A stretch of DNA of 64,000 nucleotides, taken from positions 45,639,325 to 45,703,324 of the forward strand of contig NC_052358.1 of assembly GCF_009727055.1 (NCBI RefSeq), written 5' to 3'. The number at the start of each line of letters is the position of its first letter. Within the stretch, counting starts at the first letter, position 1. The stretch comes from Benincasa hispida. Its lineage: Eukaryota; Streptophyta; Magnoliopsida; Cucurbitales; Cucurbitaceae. The notes below the pieces were generated by a model. It was not told the DNA's origin, searched no databases, and saw only the letters and a program-made list of their open reading frames with translations. Positions 10,140 to 22,447 of this stretch are shown piece by piece. Made by a program: the position numbers and the translations under genes.

Positions 10140-11925
10140 TGTAGTAAACATGCAAAATATGGAAGCTAACAGAATAATTAGGCACTCTAATTACATTAAT
10201 TTGAGTAACAAGCATGCAAACTCATAGTTTTTCATACAATAAGGTTTCAATTTATTACCTTTGTAGATTTCCTCCAATTCATTGTAAGTTCCACGAAATT
10301 GACCTTCAATTTCTTCAGTAGACCACCAAGAATATATTCTCTACTATTCTCAGCCTTAGATTGAATGGTGGAACTCCAAATTGAAAAGGAATTTAGAGAA
10401 TTGAAGAGATACAGAGAAAGAAAAAATCTCAGCCCAGATTTTCTAGAATTTCAATTTGCATGTCCTTAATTCTGATCAATATTCAAGCATTAAATCGACT
10501 TAAACATGCAAAAAGTTGATTAATTAGCTATTTAACACTTCAAATAGTACTAAGATGGTGGGTTTTGGTGTTCAAATTTGGGTAAATCCATTATGGATTT
10601 ATAACATAATTTTCATTTTTCAATTTTAATTGAAAAATAAAAATTTCAATTTTATTTAATCTAATTCTAAACATAATTAAATTAAATATAATACAAATTG
10701 AATTTTGTGAAATTGAATTTTAAAATTGAAATTGATTTAATTTATCAAATAATTAATTAAATAATAATAATTTAATATCAAATATTAAATTAATAAAATA
10801 CCTAATTCAAGCATGAATCCCTATTCATGTAAACTATATTTAAGTCTGAACATTTCAAATTCACTCAATATTCTAACCAAAGGTTTAATCATTTACGAGC
10901 TAGTAAGGACCTTATGGACCTACAGATTATGAGCTCCAACGATTTGAGATAAATTGGCTAAACTAATTGGCTAAACTCTTTAAGCCGAATTAATCAATAT
11001 TCGTTAACTACTGAGACATACTACTATAGCTCAATAGTTACACTCTCTTCACTGTAAATATATTTCTATCCACTTGATTTAACCATAATCAGTAAGTCGA
11101 TCATTCACAGGTCGTTCGTATTTATAACTAGGTCAAAATTACCGTTTTACCCCTGTAAGTACATCTTGCTCTTTAAGTCTTCACAGATCCTCTATTGAAC
11201 AATTGGTTTATAGTCCAACTAATAAACCATAACTCTCTCTCTTATGAGAGGACGAGGCTCCTTTGTTCGAGACCAGGAATCAATACTTTAAGGGAACAAT
11301 TTATCTGCTAACCCTAAAACGGGCAGGAGTGAATTCCTTCTTGTAGACTATGTCCCTAGCTATCTATCCAATTTTATCCCCAAAACGAGAAGCTTATTGA
11401 GCGGTGATGTTTAAACACTCTCGCCTATACAGATCAAAGGATAATCCGAAATAAACAAGAGTTCATAGTTAGCTTAGGATTAAGATCGAGTTACCTTAGG
11501 TCATCGATTTGAAATTGTCAGTTTTAACAGTCTAACGAAGAAAAGTGACTATTTCGTGATCTGATCTTATGCAAACATCTTTTGCATAGGATGCCCCCAC
11601 TCGCACGTATTCACATAGACAAAGAATCACATCGTTTGTATCAATATACAAAGTGGACCACATCCATAGCGTCCCAGGATGAGGTACCCAATCTCATCCA
11701 TATACTTATATATCTTTTTGGCTATATACTAAAACTTAATCCTCTTATATGTCTCTACATAAAGTTAAAGTATTCATACCATAGCCATGAGTTTGTTTAT
11801 TGGATTTTATAACAGAATGCAATTTCAATAACACTTTTATTGAATGAAGTCTCAATAATACTTTTATTGCAAAAATAGAATATGTTTAGTAAATACGAAT
11901 TGCGAGTTTTAGAACATTCCCAATA
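10140..11925 (-). mobile_element. Solo LTR, copia type, with perfect target duplication
   Basis: In plus orientation it runs TGTAGTAAAC...CATTCCCAATA, so on the minus strand it starts TATTGGGAATG (a mutated TGTTGGG) and continues with the family text 'TTCTAAAACTCGC'. The 5-bp AAATT stands on both sides (10135-10139 and 11926-11930). No PBS or polypurine tract adjoins, so this is a solo LTR left after LTR-LTR recombination. It contains the conserved hairpin at 11568-11588. Confidence 0.85.
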
Positions 11926-13697
11926 AAATTATTATTACATGTCAAAAGTCTTGCTTTTCATAAAATCGCGTCATTAAACCTTATTATAAGGCTACCTTGC
12001 CAAAGAGTTTGTTTGCCTTACGTATTTGTCTTATGTGGTCTTGTGATTGAGAGAGTAAGCCTGAATTCATAAACAAGTCATTAATATGATTGATGAATAT
12101 TTATGAATGAAAGTATCTTAATCTAATCCAACTTGAGTCTTATTATCTTTGAAATGTTCAAAAGAAATTAGACTAAAGTTAAAGTCACTTAGGCAAGTCT
12201 ATTGTGACGTTATGATAAGATCATAATGATTAGTACAAGAAATTTAGGAAAATTGTCAGAAATAGGACCCTCAAATTTCCATGTTTCAAAACTAACACGC
12301 TTTTTGAAAAGTCATTAAACTAGTTTTTCATGATGGATCTCGAGTGAGATCGACCAATGAGATTTAGTTGAACATTTTACTTTTTCTAATTTATCAATTG
12401 TTTTGGCCCTTTTGGACATTTCTCGGTACATCTCAGAGAGATTAAATGTCAAGATTTTATTAATTTTTCCAAATATTAGATAATCTATTCAAATCTTATA
12501 CTAAATCTTATATATTTTCAAATTTTCTCCAAATTTGATATCTTTACCGAATATTATATCTAGTTCTTATGTAATTTTAGGTCAATTTCTATTTCTATGA
12601 TTATATGAATTTTTAAATTTTCAAATGAATTTTTACGAATTAGATTTTTCAGATGGATGATTGCATTTTGAATTTTTTAATTTTGGGAAAGATTAAATTT
12701 TGCAAAAAGAAAAAAAATAGGTAATATATGGAAAATATATAAAATGCCGATGTTAATCTGCCCGAGATTGATCTTGGTGTTAATTTTCCTGAGATTCATA
12801 CCGAGATTTTATATATTTTTCATATTTTACCTTTTTTAGGCACTTTTTATGAATTTTTATGTGCTTTTTGTAGTAAAAGATGACACTCATTTACTTTTTA
12901 AGTTGTTTTGAGAGTTAAAGAATGACTTTGGCACTTTTTAGAAACTTTATATGTATTTTTCATAGTCAAAAGGGCATTTAACCACACTTTATAACTTTTT
13001 AGTTGATTTTGAGAGTCGAAATAACAGTTAAGAACTCTTTTGAATCTTTTTATGTGGGTTCACGTGGTTTTGAGATTGAATTGTATTATATTCTTGTGAA
13101 GTCTATTTGAATGTTAAATACAATTTGAAGTTTTGATTTTCTTTAAACTTTTTTTTAAAAAAAGACTTTAAAGTGTACACAATTATTTTCAGGTTTTGAC
13201 CAAAGAAGCTGCGAATAGTCTTCTTCTTGTTGATCTTATCAGACTTAGACGGTTGATGCTGGAAATTTGATTGAGTTTTGTACTTTGATCTTTTGATATA
13301 TTGCAAACTATTGTAGTTGAAAAAACTTGATGCCACTAACAAGGTACAAGTTTCACTTTTCTAAATTTTCAGTTGATTTTTTTCTCATTAGAGAACTACC
13401 CTTACTTCTTACAAAATTGTTTCGTACAAATAAGATAATAGGTCAACTTTGAAGAAATATATTACATTCATGTGTATATTTCTTTTATAGTTAGTTCTAT
13501 TAGATTGGTCAAAACTTTTTGTTGGTACTCAATTATTTTGTACTGATCAAAGGAAGAATAAACAATGTCATGGAGGAAGGTTGCTGGTCCTTGTTGTTAA
13601 CCAATTGTATTGAAACTATTGGGATCAAGAAGTTCACTCTAAGCACTTGAAGGAAAGTTTGAGACTTAAATGAATTCAGAAGATCATTTGATTGCAT

Positions 13698-13699
<2 letters not shown>

Positions 13700-13739
<40 letters not shown>
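13700..13739. repeat. Poly-T run of 40 bases
   Basis: An uninterrupted homopolymer, possibly the tail of an old minus-strand retroposon. Its length in an assembly is not reliable. Confidence 0.8.
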
Positions 13740-13740
<1 letters not shown>

Positions 13741-14800
13741 GGTATGATACCTCTTTCTTTCAAATTTGTATTGGAATTTATACATAGATTTTTAAGTATA
13801 TAAGAGCTTATTACATGAATTATATATTAGGTCTATTTGTTTAGTGTTGTTCTTAATTTTGATTTCCTATCAACAAGTAAGTTTGAACAAGTTATTTATC
13901 TGATTATTTTCATAAACTTATAATGTAATTTTAAGCCTATTTATGTGATTATATTGTGACTGAGTATTGAGCGTTCAAAGTTTCATTTACTCTATGAATA
14001 TGGCTATTATAGTTGACAATGATGGATTGGGTTGAATTCTAATATGTATATTGCTTTTTTACTAGGCCGTCTTGCACAAATCCATTGAAGTGAATAAACT
14101 GGCAAGCTAGCTACTTATATATATGTGTTTTTTGGATAGTGCTAACACTTTTTTTTAGCAACACTTGTTGTATTTAGTTTCTTTGTAAATAATTTAACCA
14201 ATGTTTAGTTACTAGTTTTCTTGTATATAATCTTTGTATAATTGACTAACCTTATTATTATATATGAAAGTTCATACTTATATTTGTGTACATATTTTGT
14301 GTCAAAATTGGATGAAATATATGTGTAATGACGGTATAAAGTAAATAGTTATCCATAATTTTAAATAGTTTTTTGACATTTTATAAATGTTATGAGATAT
14401 ATTAATATGACATTGGAATACTGTCATCAATCAGACTTCAATGACTATAAATAAGGGTAACAATTAAGGCATTATTGACGATATAAACATGCCATTATTA
14501 ATGTTTTTTTTTTAGAAAAAATTCTCAATGTCAACGAAAAGGTTTAATTGATAAAAAAAAAAAAAAAAATCAACCTTTGGGCCTTTTATTGACAATGAAA
14601 AATTATCATAGAAAATGTTACCATGATAAGTAATAAATGTCGATAAATGTTTATTGTTGACTGAAGTAAAATATCATAAAACAACCAATAATGACAATTT
14701 TTTTATGAATCATTTATACACTTTCCTTGACACATTCAAAGACTAAAAAAAAAAAAGAGTCAAGAAATGTGTTAATGACAATTTTTTAAAGTCATAAAAA

Positions 14801-14818
14801 CTTGTTTTTGTTGTAGTG
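14801..14818. mobile_element. Possible CACTA (En/Spm-type) transposon terminus
   Basis: The reverse complement begins CACTACAACAAAAACAAG, the usual look of a plant CACTA terminal inverted repeat. The preceding 300 bases carry repeated 'aatgacaattttt' and 'gtcaagaaatgtgt' text, as subterminal repeats do. I could not find the matching left terminus or a clear 3-bp target repeat. Confidence 0.35.
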
Positions 14819-15443
14819 TAATGTTACGGCGTAATCACATTATTCTAAATGCAAACCCGAGTCGCTACACATTCTACCATGAAATATTCACATAATTCTC
14901 TCCATCTTCTTCACCTCTTCTCTATATCTCTTATTTCTTACTCAATTGAGACTTTTATCAACAACATTTGAGTGATTTCAAGTATGATTCTAGACTAAGG
15001 TACAATTATCTAACTCGGAATTCGAGGTTTATTTTTTGATTTGTAAACTTATGAGGTTATGAATAATTTTCATCTTATAGTTTTATAGTTTAAGAATTTC
15101 TTATCTTGTTTTTATACTTATGACTGAATATGTTTGGGATTATTTGACAAATTAGCCAAACATATCTAATTCATCACGATAGATGTACACTTAATACATA
15201 ATCGTTAGATCCCTAGATCGCTAGATTACAAAGAGTTAAGTTAGGGTTGTAGATTGATTTAGAATTTCCAATCAATTAGCATTCACCTAACTAACCTAGA
15301 AGAGAATCACATCAAACATTTAATTAGGTAATTCCGAATTATTTTGTTTGTCTTAGCAATGACCGTAGATCTTAATGCTAATTGATTTGCATGTTTAGAA
15401 TGCTTTTCATCTAGACACAAAGGTCAATTTGATAAATAGGACA

Positions 15444-17340
15444 TGTTAGGTTGTATGTTCTAAAACTCACAGTTTGTAAAATTAAACATATTCTTTATGC
15501 AATAATGATGTTATTGAGGTTTTATTTAATAAAAATGTTATTGAATATGTAAATTACACTAAATCTAATAAACTAAGAACCATGGCTATTACATGAGTAC
15601 TTGGACTTTATGTGGATACATAATAATGGATCAAGTTCAAGTAGATAGCCAAAACAGTCTATAGAATACGGATAAGGTTGGGTACCTTATTCTTGGGACA
15701 TTATTGGATGTGGCCCACTTTGTATTTAATACAAACGATGTAATCTTGAATCGTTCATATACAGACATGCGAGTGGAGGCATCCTATGCAAAGATTTTGT
15801 ATAAGACCAGACCAAGAAATAAGTCACTCTTACTTTATAATGTTATTTACTGTTTAAGACTTACTATTTTAAAGCGATGACCTAGGTAACTTGACCTTAA
15901 TCCTGAGCTAACTATGAACTTATGTTTATTCAAGATTATCCTTAGATTTGCATGAGTGGGGGTTGGCTCAAGAGCGTCGGCTTAATAAGCCCTCCATTTC
16001 AGGGGTAAAACCAGGTAGATAGTTAGGGACATGGGTGCAAGACGAAATTCACTTCTACTCACTTTTAGGGATAATAGAGAGGTTGTTCCCTTAAGTACTA
16101 TTCTGGGTCTTGAGCAAGGGGCTCCACCCTATCATTGGCTCGAGAGGGACTCGGTTTGGTGATTGGATCACAAACCAATTGTTCATTAGAGGATCAATGG
16201 GACTTAAGGGGCAAGATGTAATCTCGAAGGTAAAACAGCTTTTGACCCAGACGTTATTATGAACAACTTATGATAGGTTGACTTATTAATTATGTTTATA
16301 TCGAGTGGACAAAAATATATCTACAGTAAGGGAAGTGCAGTTACGGGCTTTAGTGGAATGACCCGGTAGTTGACGAATTTTGATTAATTCAATTTAAAAA
16401 ATTTAGTTAATTAATCTTGAATCGTTGGAGCTCATGGTCTTTAGATCCATTAGGTTCCTTTACTGGATTAAACCTTAGAATAGTGTGATGAGTAAATTTG
16501 AAACATTCAAATTCGAATTAACGGAATCAGTAATTATATACGATATAATTACGCGTTTAATTAGTGAATTAAACAAAATTGAAGGATTGGAAAATATTCA
16601 AATTTGATTTAAATATAATCACATGAATCATGATTGTAGAATTGATGTTTAATTAATTTAAAATTTGGTATTAAATTAATATAATCAATTACATTGTTTA
16701 ATTAATTATTAAGGATTAATTTTATATAAAAGTAATGAAATTTTATATAATATTATTGAATTAATATATAAAATTATAATTTCATATTCATTTTGAAATT
16801 TAGATTTCAAAATTTAAAATTGAAATTTGAAATTTAATTTAAAATTATGAAAATTTCATTAAGTGGATTATTTTCACTATGAACATCAAATATTCCATTT
16901 AGTCTAAATGTTTGAGGTGTCATCATGTTATGCAATCAGATTGCATGTAAGATTTGAACAAAACCAAGTCAATTGGTGCTGAGAAGATGACATGCATTTT
17001 TAGGTTTTTGTTGAAGAAATGTTCTTCAACCCAAGAACATAAAACCAAAAAAAACCTCTCTCTTATTTCCTTCAATTCCAACTCATTTTGGGTTCTACCA
17101 CCCAATCTAAGGTCCTAGAGGATAGTAGGGAAGATCAAGTGGTGGTCTACAAGCATTTGAAGTGAAGATTCTAGTTGGATTTGAAGATTGAAGAGTTCTT
17201 CAAAGGTATATCTTCAAAACCCTATTTTTAGTTTATAAACTTGCATGTTTCTATGCTAAAATTGATGGATTTAGAGTGCTTAAAATTCTAATTGCTTCCA
17301 CTAATTGGATGCTTCTGCATGTTGAATGTCAACACCATCA
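15444..17340 (+). mobile_element. LTR, first of a pair with no interior
   Basis: It starts TGTTAGGTTGTATG and carries 'TTCTAAAACTCACAG', the family start. It ends ...CAACACCATCA at 17340, matching the end of the LTR at 61486-63472 (...TTGTTCCATCA). Length 1897 bp. A GGACA at 15439-15443 precedes it and a GGACA at 21331-21335 follows the partner LTR. The conserved hairpin is at 15785-15803. Confidence 0.75.
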
Positions 17341-18073
17341 GTATGTCCTAAAACTCGCAGTTTGTATAGCAATAAAAATATTATTGAGGTTTATTCAATA
17401 AAGCCGTTATTGAATGTATGAATTGCACTTGTTAAAAGCTTAAATCCAATAAACTAATGAACCCCTAGCTATAACATGAATACTTGTACTTTATGTAGAG
17501 ACATACAAGTGGATCAAGTTCAAGTATATAGCCAAAACGGTCTATAAGTATACAAATAAGGTTGGGTACCTTATCCTGGGGACATTATGGATGCGACCCA
17601 TTTTGTATATGATACAAACGATGTGATTCTAAAATAGTTCATGCAGAGACATGCGACCGGAGGCATCCTATACAAAATATGTTTGCATAAGACTGGATCA
17701 TGAAATAGTCACCTTTCTTTATAACGTCGTTTATTGTTAAAAAACTGACTATTTCATTTCGAGAATCTAAGGTAACTCAATCTTAATTCTGAGCTAACTA
17801 TGAACTTCTGTTATTTCAGGATTATCCTTTAATCTACATGGGTGAGAGTGGCTCAACATCGCTACTCAATAAACCTCCTATTATTGGGGTAAGATTGGGT
17901 AGATAGTTGGGGACATAGTCCTGCAAGATGAAATTCGCTCCTACTTGATTTCAGAGTTAGCAGATAGGTTGTTCTCTTAAATACTGACTCCTAGACTTGA
18001 ACAAGAAGTCCTGTCCGCTCTACAACTGAGAGGACTTGGTTTATTGGTAGGACCATAAACCAGTTGTTTATTA
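17341..18073 (+). mobile_element. Second LTR of the pair, left part
   Basis: It begins GTATGTCCTAAAACTCGC, lacking the first eight or so bases of the family, directly after the end of the first LTR. There is no PBS, leader, coding region or polypurine tract between them. It is interrupted at 18073 by a minus-strand solo LTR and resumes at 19980. The conserved hairpin is at 17669-17689. Confidence 0.7.
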
Positions 18074-19974
18074 TGAAGGGATCAAATCACGCAGCGGAAG
18101 CATTGTGAGAGAACATCTTGCATCCTGCAATATAATTTTTACATAAACAAATTCATTATACTAAAACATAATATAAACATGTAAATTAGCATGCTTTAGG
18201 AAAAGATTAGAACCATTCTTATCTTTGTAGATTCCCAAGCTTTACGAACAATTCTCTCGAAGTTCCAATAAACAGCTTCTCCAACGATCTTGATCACGAA
18301 CGATTTCTTGAACAATCTTGAACACTACCACGAGAATGACCTCGTTATTCTCTAAGATTCTAATAGAGGGATAGGTGGTATCAAACTATTGAGAGAGGGA
18401 GGGGGAAAAGGGTTTTGGAGAGTAGAGAGGATTCTCTTTGTGACTTAGGAAAAATTTTGCACAATAACACTTGTGTATTGTATATTGTCAGTTCTCTATG
18501 TCTCCCAAAAGGGTCATAGGAAGGTCCTTATATAGAGAAGCGTCAAACCCTTTTCCTAATCATTTTTCTATTTTTCTTTTCCACAATTAATTAATTAATT
18601 AGCCCAATTAATTAAATAACACTTATTTAATTAATTCACACAATTAAATAACACTTATTTAATTTAATTTTCACGTTAATTAAATAACTATTTATACATT
18701 AAATCTAATTTAATGTATAAATATTTAGTTATCATAAACACCGTATATGTATGTGCAATATCTATCTGTAATTAATTCTTTATGAATCTAATTCACTTGA
18801 ATTAATTAATTGAATCTTATTCAAATATTACTTTCCAATTTAATTTGAAGTATAGATCATATCCATAATCAATTATATATTAATCACATTTAATATATGG
18901 TTTCCTTAAATTAATTTGAACAATTCAAATCATTTCTTTTAAATATCTTCTAGTGAGCTAACAAGGGGACCTGGTGGACCTGTAGATCAGAAACCCCAAC
19001 CATATGAGATTAATTAACTAAACTCATTAACCAAGTTAATCAATAATCGTTAATTGTGGGTACACTCCATTAAAGTCCCACAGTTGCATTCTTCTCACTA
19101 TAGATATATTTTTGCGTCCATGAATATAGACTAATAACAGCAAGTTAGTCCTTCACGAGTGTTCGTAACTCCAACTAGGTCAAATTACCGTTTTACCCTT
19201 GGGTTACCTTTGATTCCTTAAGTACTAGTGCTCCTCTAAAGAACAACCTATTTATGGTTCAATCAATAAATAGAAACCCCTCTCGGGCCAATGAGAGGAT
19301 GGGACCCTCTATTTAAGTCCGGAGACGAGCACTCATCTACTTACCCTTAAGGTAGAAAGGAGTGAATTCCATCTTGTATTATTATGTTCCCAGCTCCCCA
19401 CTCGGTCTTGTCCCCAAAATGGTAGGCATATTGGGTGAGCGAATTGGCCACTCTCACCTATAAAAATTAAAAGACAATCCCTCATAAACAAGAGTTCATA
19501 ATATACTCAGGATTAAGATTAAGTTGCCTAGGTCATCCTATTGAAATAAGAACCTAACTAGTTAACAGTGTTACATCTAGTAGTTACTATTTCGCGGTCC
19601 AGTCTTATGCAAACTCATTGCATAGGATACCCCCACTCGCATGTTAACTATACGAATGTGTTAGATCATTATGTTTGTATCAAATACAAAGTGGGTCGTA
19701 TCTATAGTGTTACCAGGATAAGGTACCCAACCTTATCCTTATACTATAGACCCTTCAGGTTGTATCTTGAACATTGATCCTTGTATGTCTCCACATATAG
19801 TTCAAGACTCATAAGACAATCTTGGATGTTATTTATTAGATTAAGGTTATTAAGACAAAAATAGACAAACAACACAAACAATAACATTTATTGAATTAAC
19901 ATTTATAACTCTTTATTGATGACGGTAATTAATAGTGTTTACTATCTACGAGTTTTAGGGCATAAAGTCCAACA
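18074..19974 (-). mobile_element. Nested solo LTR, copia type
   Basis: 1901 bp, TG...CA in either orientation. On the minus strand it starts TGTTGGACTTTATGCCC and ends with ...CTTCCGCTGCGTG and ATCCCTTCA. The flanks are TATTA (18069-18073) and CATTA (19975-19979), a target repeat with one change; the uninterrupted homologous site at 16183 reads CATTAG. No PBS adjoins. The conserved hairpin is at 19606-19624. Confidence 0.85.
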
Positions 19975-19979
19975 CATTA

Positions 19980-21330
19980 GTGGATCAATGTTGACTTAGA
20001 TGTATTACAGGGGTAAAACGGTAATTTTGACCCAACTATAAATACGAACAACCTGTGAAGGATTGACTTACTGATCATGGTTAAATGAAGTGGACAAAAA
20101 TATATCTACAATGAGAAGAGTGCAACTATTGGGCTTTAGTGAAGTGTCCCAATAGTTAACAAATGTTGGTTAATTCGGTTAAAAGAGTTTAGCCAATTAA
20201 TCTTGGATCGTTGGAGCTCCTGATCTATAGTTCCATTAGATCTCCCTACTAGCTTATATCAGACTAAATCTTAGAACAGTGTGACGAGTGAGTTTGAAGT
20301 GTTCATATTCGAATTAGAGAATAAGCGTTAAATATATGCGATATATTTTACGGCGTATCATCTAATTAGAAATTGAATTATAAAGAGAGAGTTGGAGATA
20401 TTTAAATAAGATTTAAATATCAAAACTATGAATAAGGATTCATCGGGATTAGTATTGCATTTAGCAATTGGATATTAAATTAAAATGTTTAACTAATTAT
20501 TTAATATTAATATTAACTTAAAATTAATTATTTGAATTAATTTTGAATTAAATGGAATTAATCAAAGTTGGTCAAAGTCAAATATTGACTTCACCAAGGT
20601 TTGAAGGTCAAAAGTCAAAAGTTGTCTTCACTAAGTGAGAAATCCCAAAATGTTTTGAATTAATTTTGAATTAAAATTGTATATAATTAAAATTTGATTA
20701 AAGTCAAGTGTTAACTCCAAAATGGTCAAAAGTCAAAATGTTGACTTCACTTAGTGGAAATATCGAAGAATAATTTTTAGTGGAAAAATCTATAGTGAAT
20801 TAGTGAGTAATTTATTTGATAAACTGATGATTTCACAAAATGTCACTTATCCCACTAAATTGAGTGCATTTTGAAGTGTCAAAATTTTGTTAACTCAAAT
20901 TTGCATGAATTGCATGTAATTACTTTATAAATAAGATGCTTTGATAAAAATTAAGGTTCTTGGCCATTTGATAAATTTCAAATTAGTTGAAAACAAATTT
21001 TTCTTGGCAATTTAGAGATTGTAAAAGAGTTTTAGAAATTAAGTCATCAATTCTCTCTCAATTTCTATACTATATCCATCCTTATTTTAGTCACTCACTG
21101 AATCCCACCATCCCATTCTAAGGTCGAAGAATAGTTGGGAAGACTCTCGAGGTGGTTCACAGTCGGTTCATAAGGAGTTGGAGCGGAATTGATGGTCAAT
21201 TTGGAGCTACAAATGTTGTATTCTCTAACTTTTCTTTTACATTTATTTGCATGCTTATTCCTTATAAATTAGCATGAATAGAGTAATAAAGATCCGTTTT
21301 ACTTTCGTTGTGCATGTGCAAGTTCCAACT
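19980..21330 (+). mobile_element. Second LTR of the pair, right part
   Basis: It continues the LTR broken at 18073: 'GGATCAATG...TTACAGGGGTAAAACGG' matches 16190 onward in the first LTR. It ends near ...AAGTTCCAACT at 21330, followed by GGACA, the same five bases as before the first LTR. No PBS follows. Confidence 0.65.
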
Positions 21331-21335
21331 GGACA

Positions 21336-21674
21336 TTCATTTAGTTTTTCTAAATGTGATAGGGCTAAGCTTACACATATAAGATTACAAGTATTTTTTT
21401 GATTAACCAGTGATCAAGTAAGCAAATTAGTAATAACCTCAATACACCCCAAACTAGATACTTTATCTCAATGATATTTCAACTCGATCAATTTTTAATT
21501 CCGTGAGAAAAAGAAAAGCATTCAACCCCCCTCCCCCCAAGTTACCTAAACAATAAGAATTTCAAATGAGAAATTGATTGACTCTTTGTAGATCGATCCA
21601 TTGCTGCACTAATACTACATAATCAAAATACCTTGACAAATGATTTTTCCATAAACTACATTGAGAAAATTGTC

Positions 21675-21711
<37 letters not shown>

Positions 21712-22447
21712 GGTTTTCATATTTTACAAAGTGTCATGTTTTGGCCAATTGTTTTAATGACTCATCTTGGTGCATCTAGGCCATGATCAATACTGAGACC
21801 AAATAAAAACTTTAACTTCTTTTAATACATATTCAAATCACCAACTTTGGGATTTTCTCAGTGGAAGCTCGACTAGGACGGCAAATCGAGATTGGACAAA
21901 AATAGAGAGAGAAAAGAAGAGAAAGTTTTTGTCATGTTGCATTACTTGTGTTCAATTTTCATTCGAGAAGGAGGGATAACTTATTCTCTTATATCTTTTT
22001 TGTCTCCAAATTTGGTTTCGAGTCATTCACACTAGATTTCTTTATTTTAAAATTTGAAAAGAATTTCTCATATTTACCATTTGGCTTAAAAAATCTCAAA
22101 ATCTCCTAAATTCTCTAAAAGAAACTTTCAAATCTCACCTAGAAAATAAAAACAACAAAATCTTGAAAAAATTCTATTCTATAAGTCTTATGGAAGTCCT
22201 TACTTATATTGGCCGGAATTTTCACCATACACAGAGATAGAATGATTAAAACTTCACTTTTAAAAGTTTTGTTTTGGTTTCGGTATCGAATTCAGTATTT
22301 CTTACCATTTTCCAGTGTCCCAACTACCTTCTAGACTTTCGAAATTAGAACAAATATTTGAAAGCTCCCAGTCTCCAACCTTAGGTTGCCGTCGTTTGGT
22401 TAAACCTCGGTGGCCGTCGGCCGGTCCTCCTCCCGCTTACCACCGCG
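21336..22447. other. Intergenic region and probable EngB promoter side
   Basis: AT-rich, with an (AAT)n microsatellite at 21676-21709. From about 22200 the sequence becomes GC-richer toward the EngB start. No clear TATA box could be assigned. Confidence 0.5.
21676..21709. repeat. (AAT)n microsatellite
   Basis: About eleven uninterrupted AAT units, likely polymorphic. Confidence 0.9.

Larger units (their letters stand above)
11931..15438. other. AT-rich intergenic stretch, 3.5 kb
   Basis: No supported gene. It contains a degenerate tandem duplication at about 12840-13080 (period about 91 bases, built around 'gcactttttA' and 'tttttagttgattttgagag'), a 40-base T run at 13700-13739, and a possible CACTA-type terminus at 14801-14818. 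Short open frames here are AT-rich noise. Confidence 0.5.
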
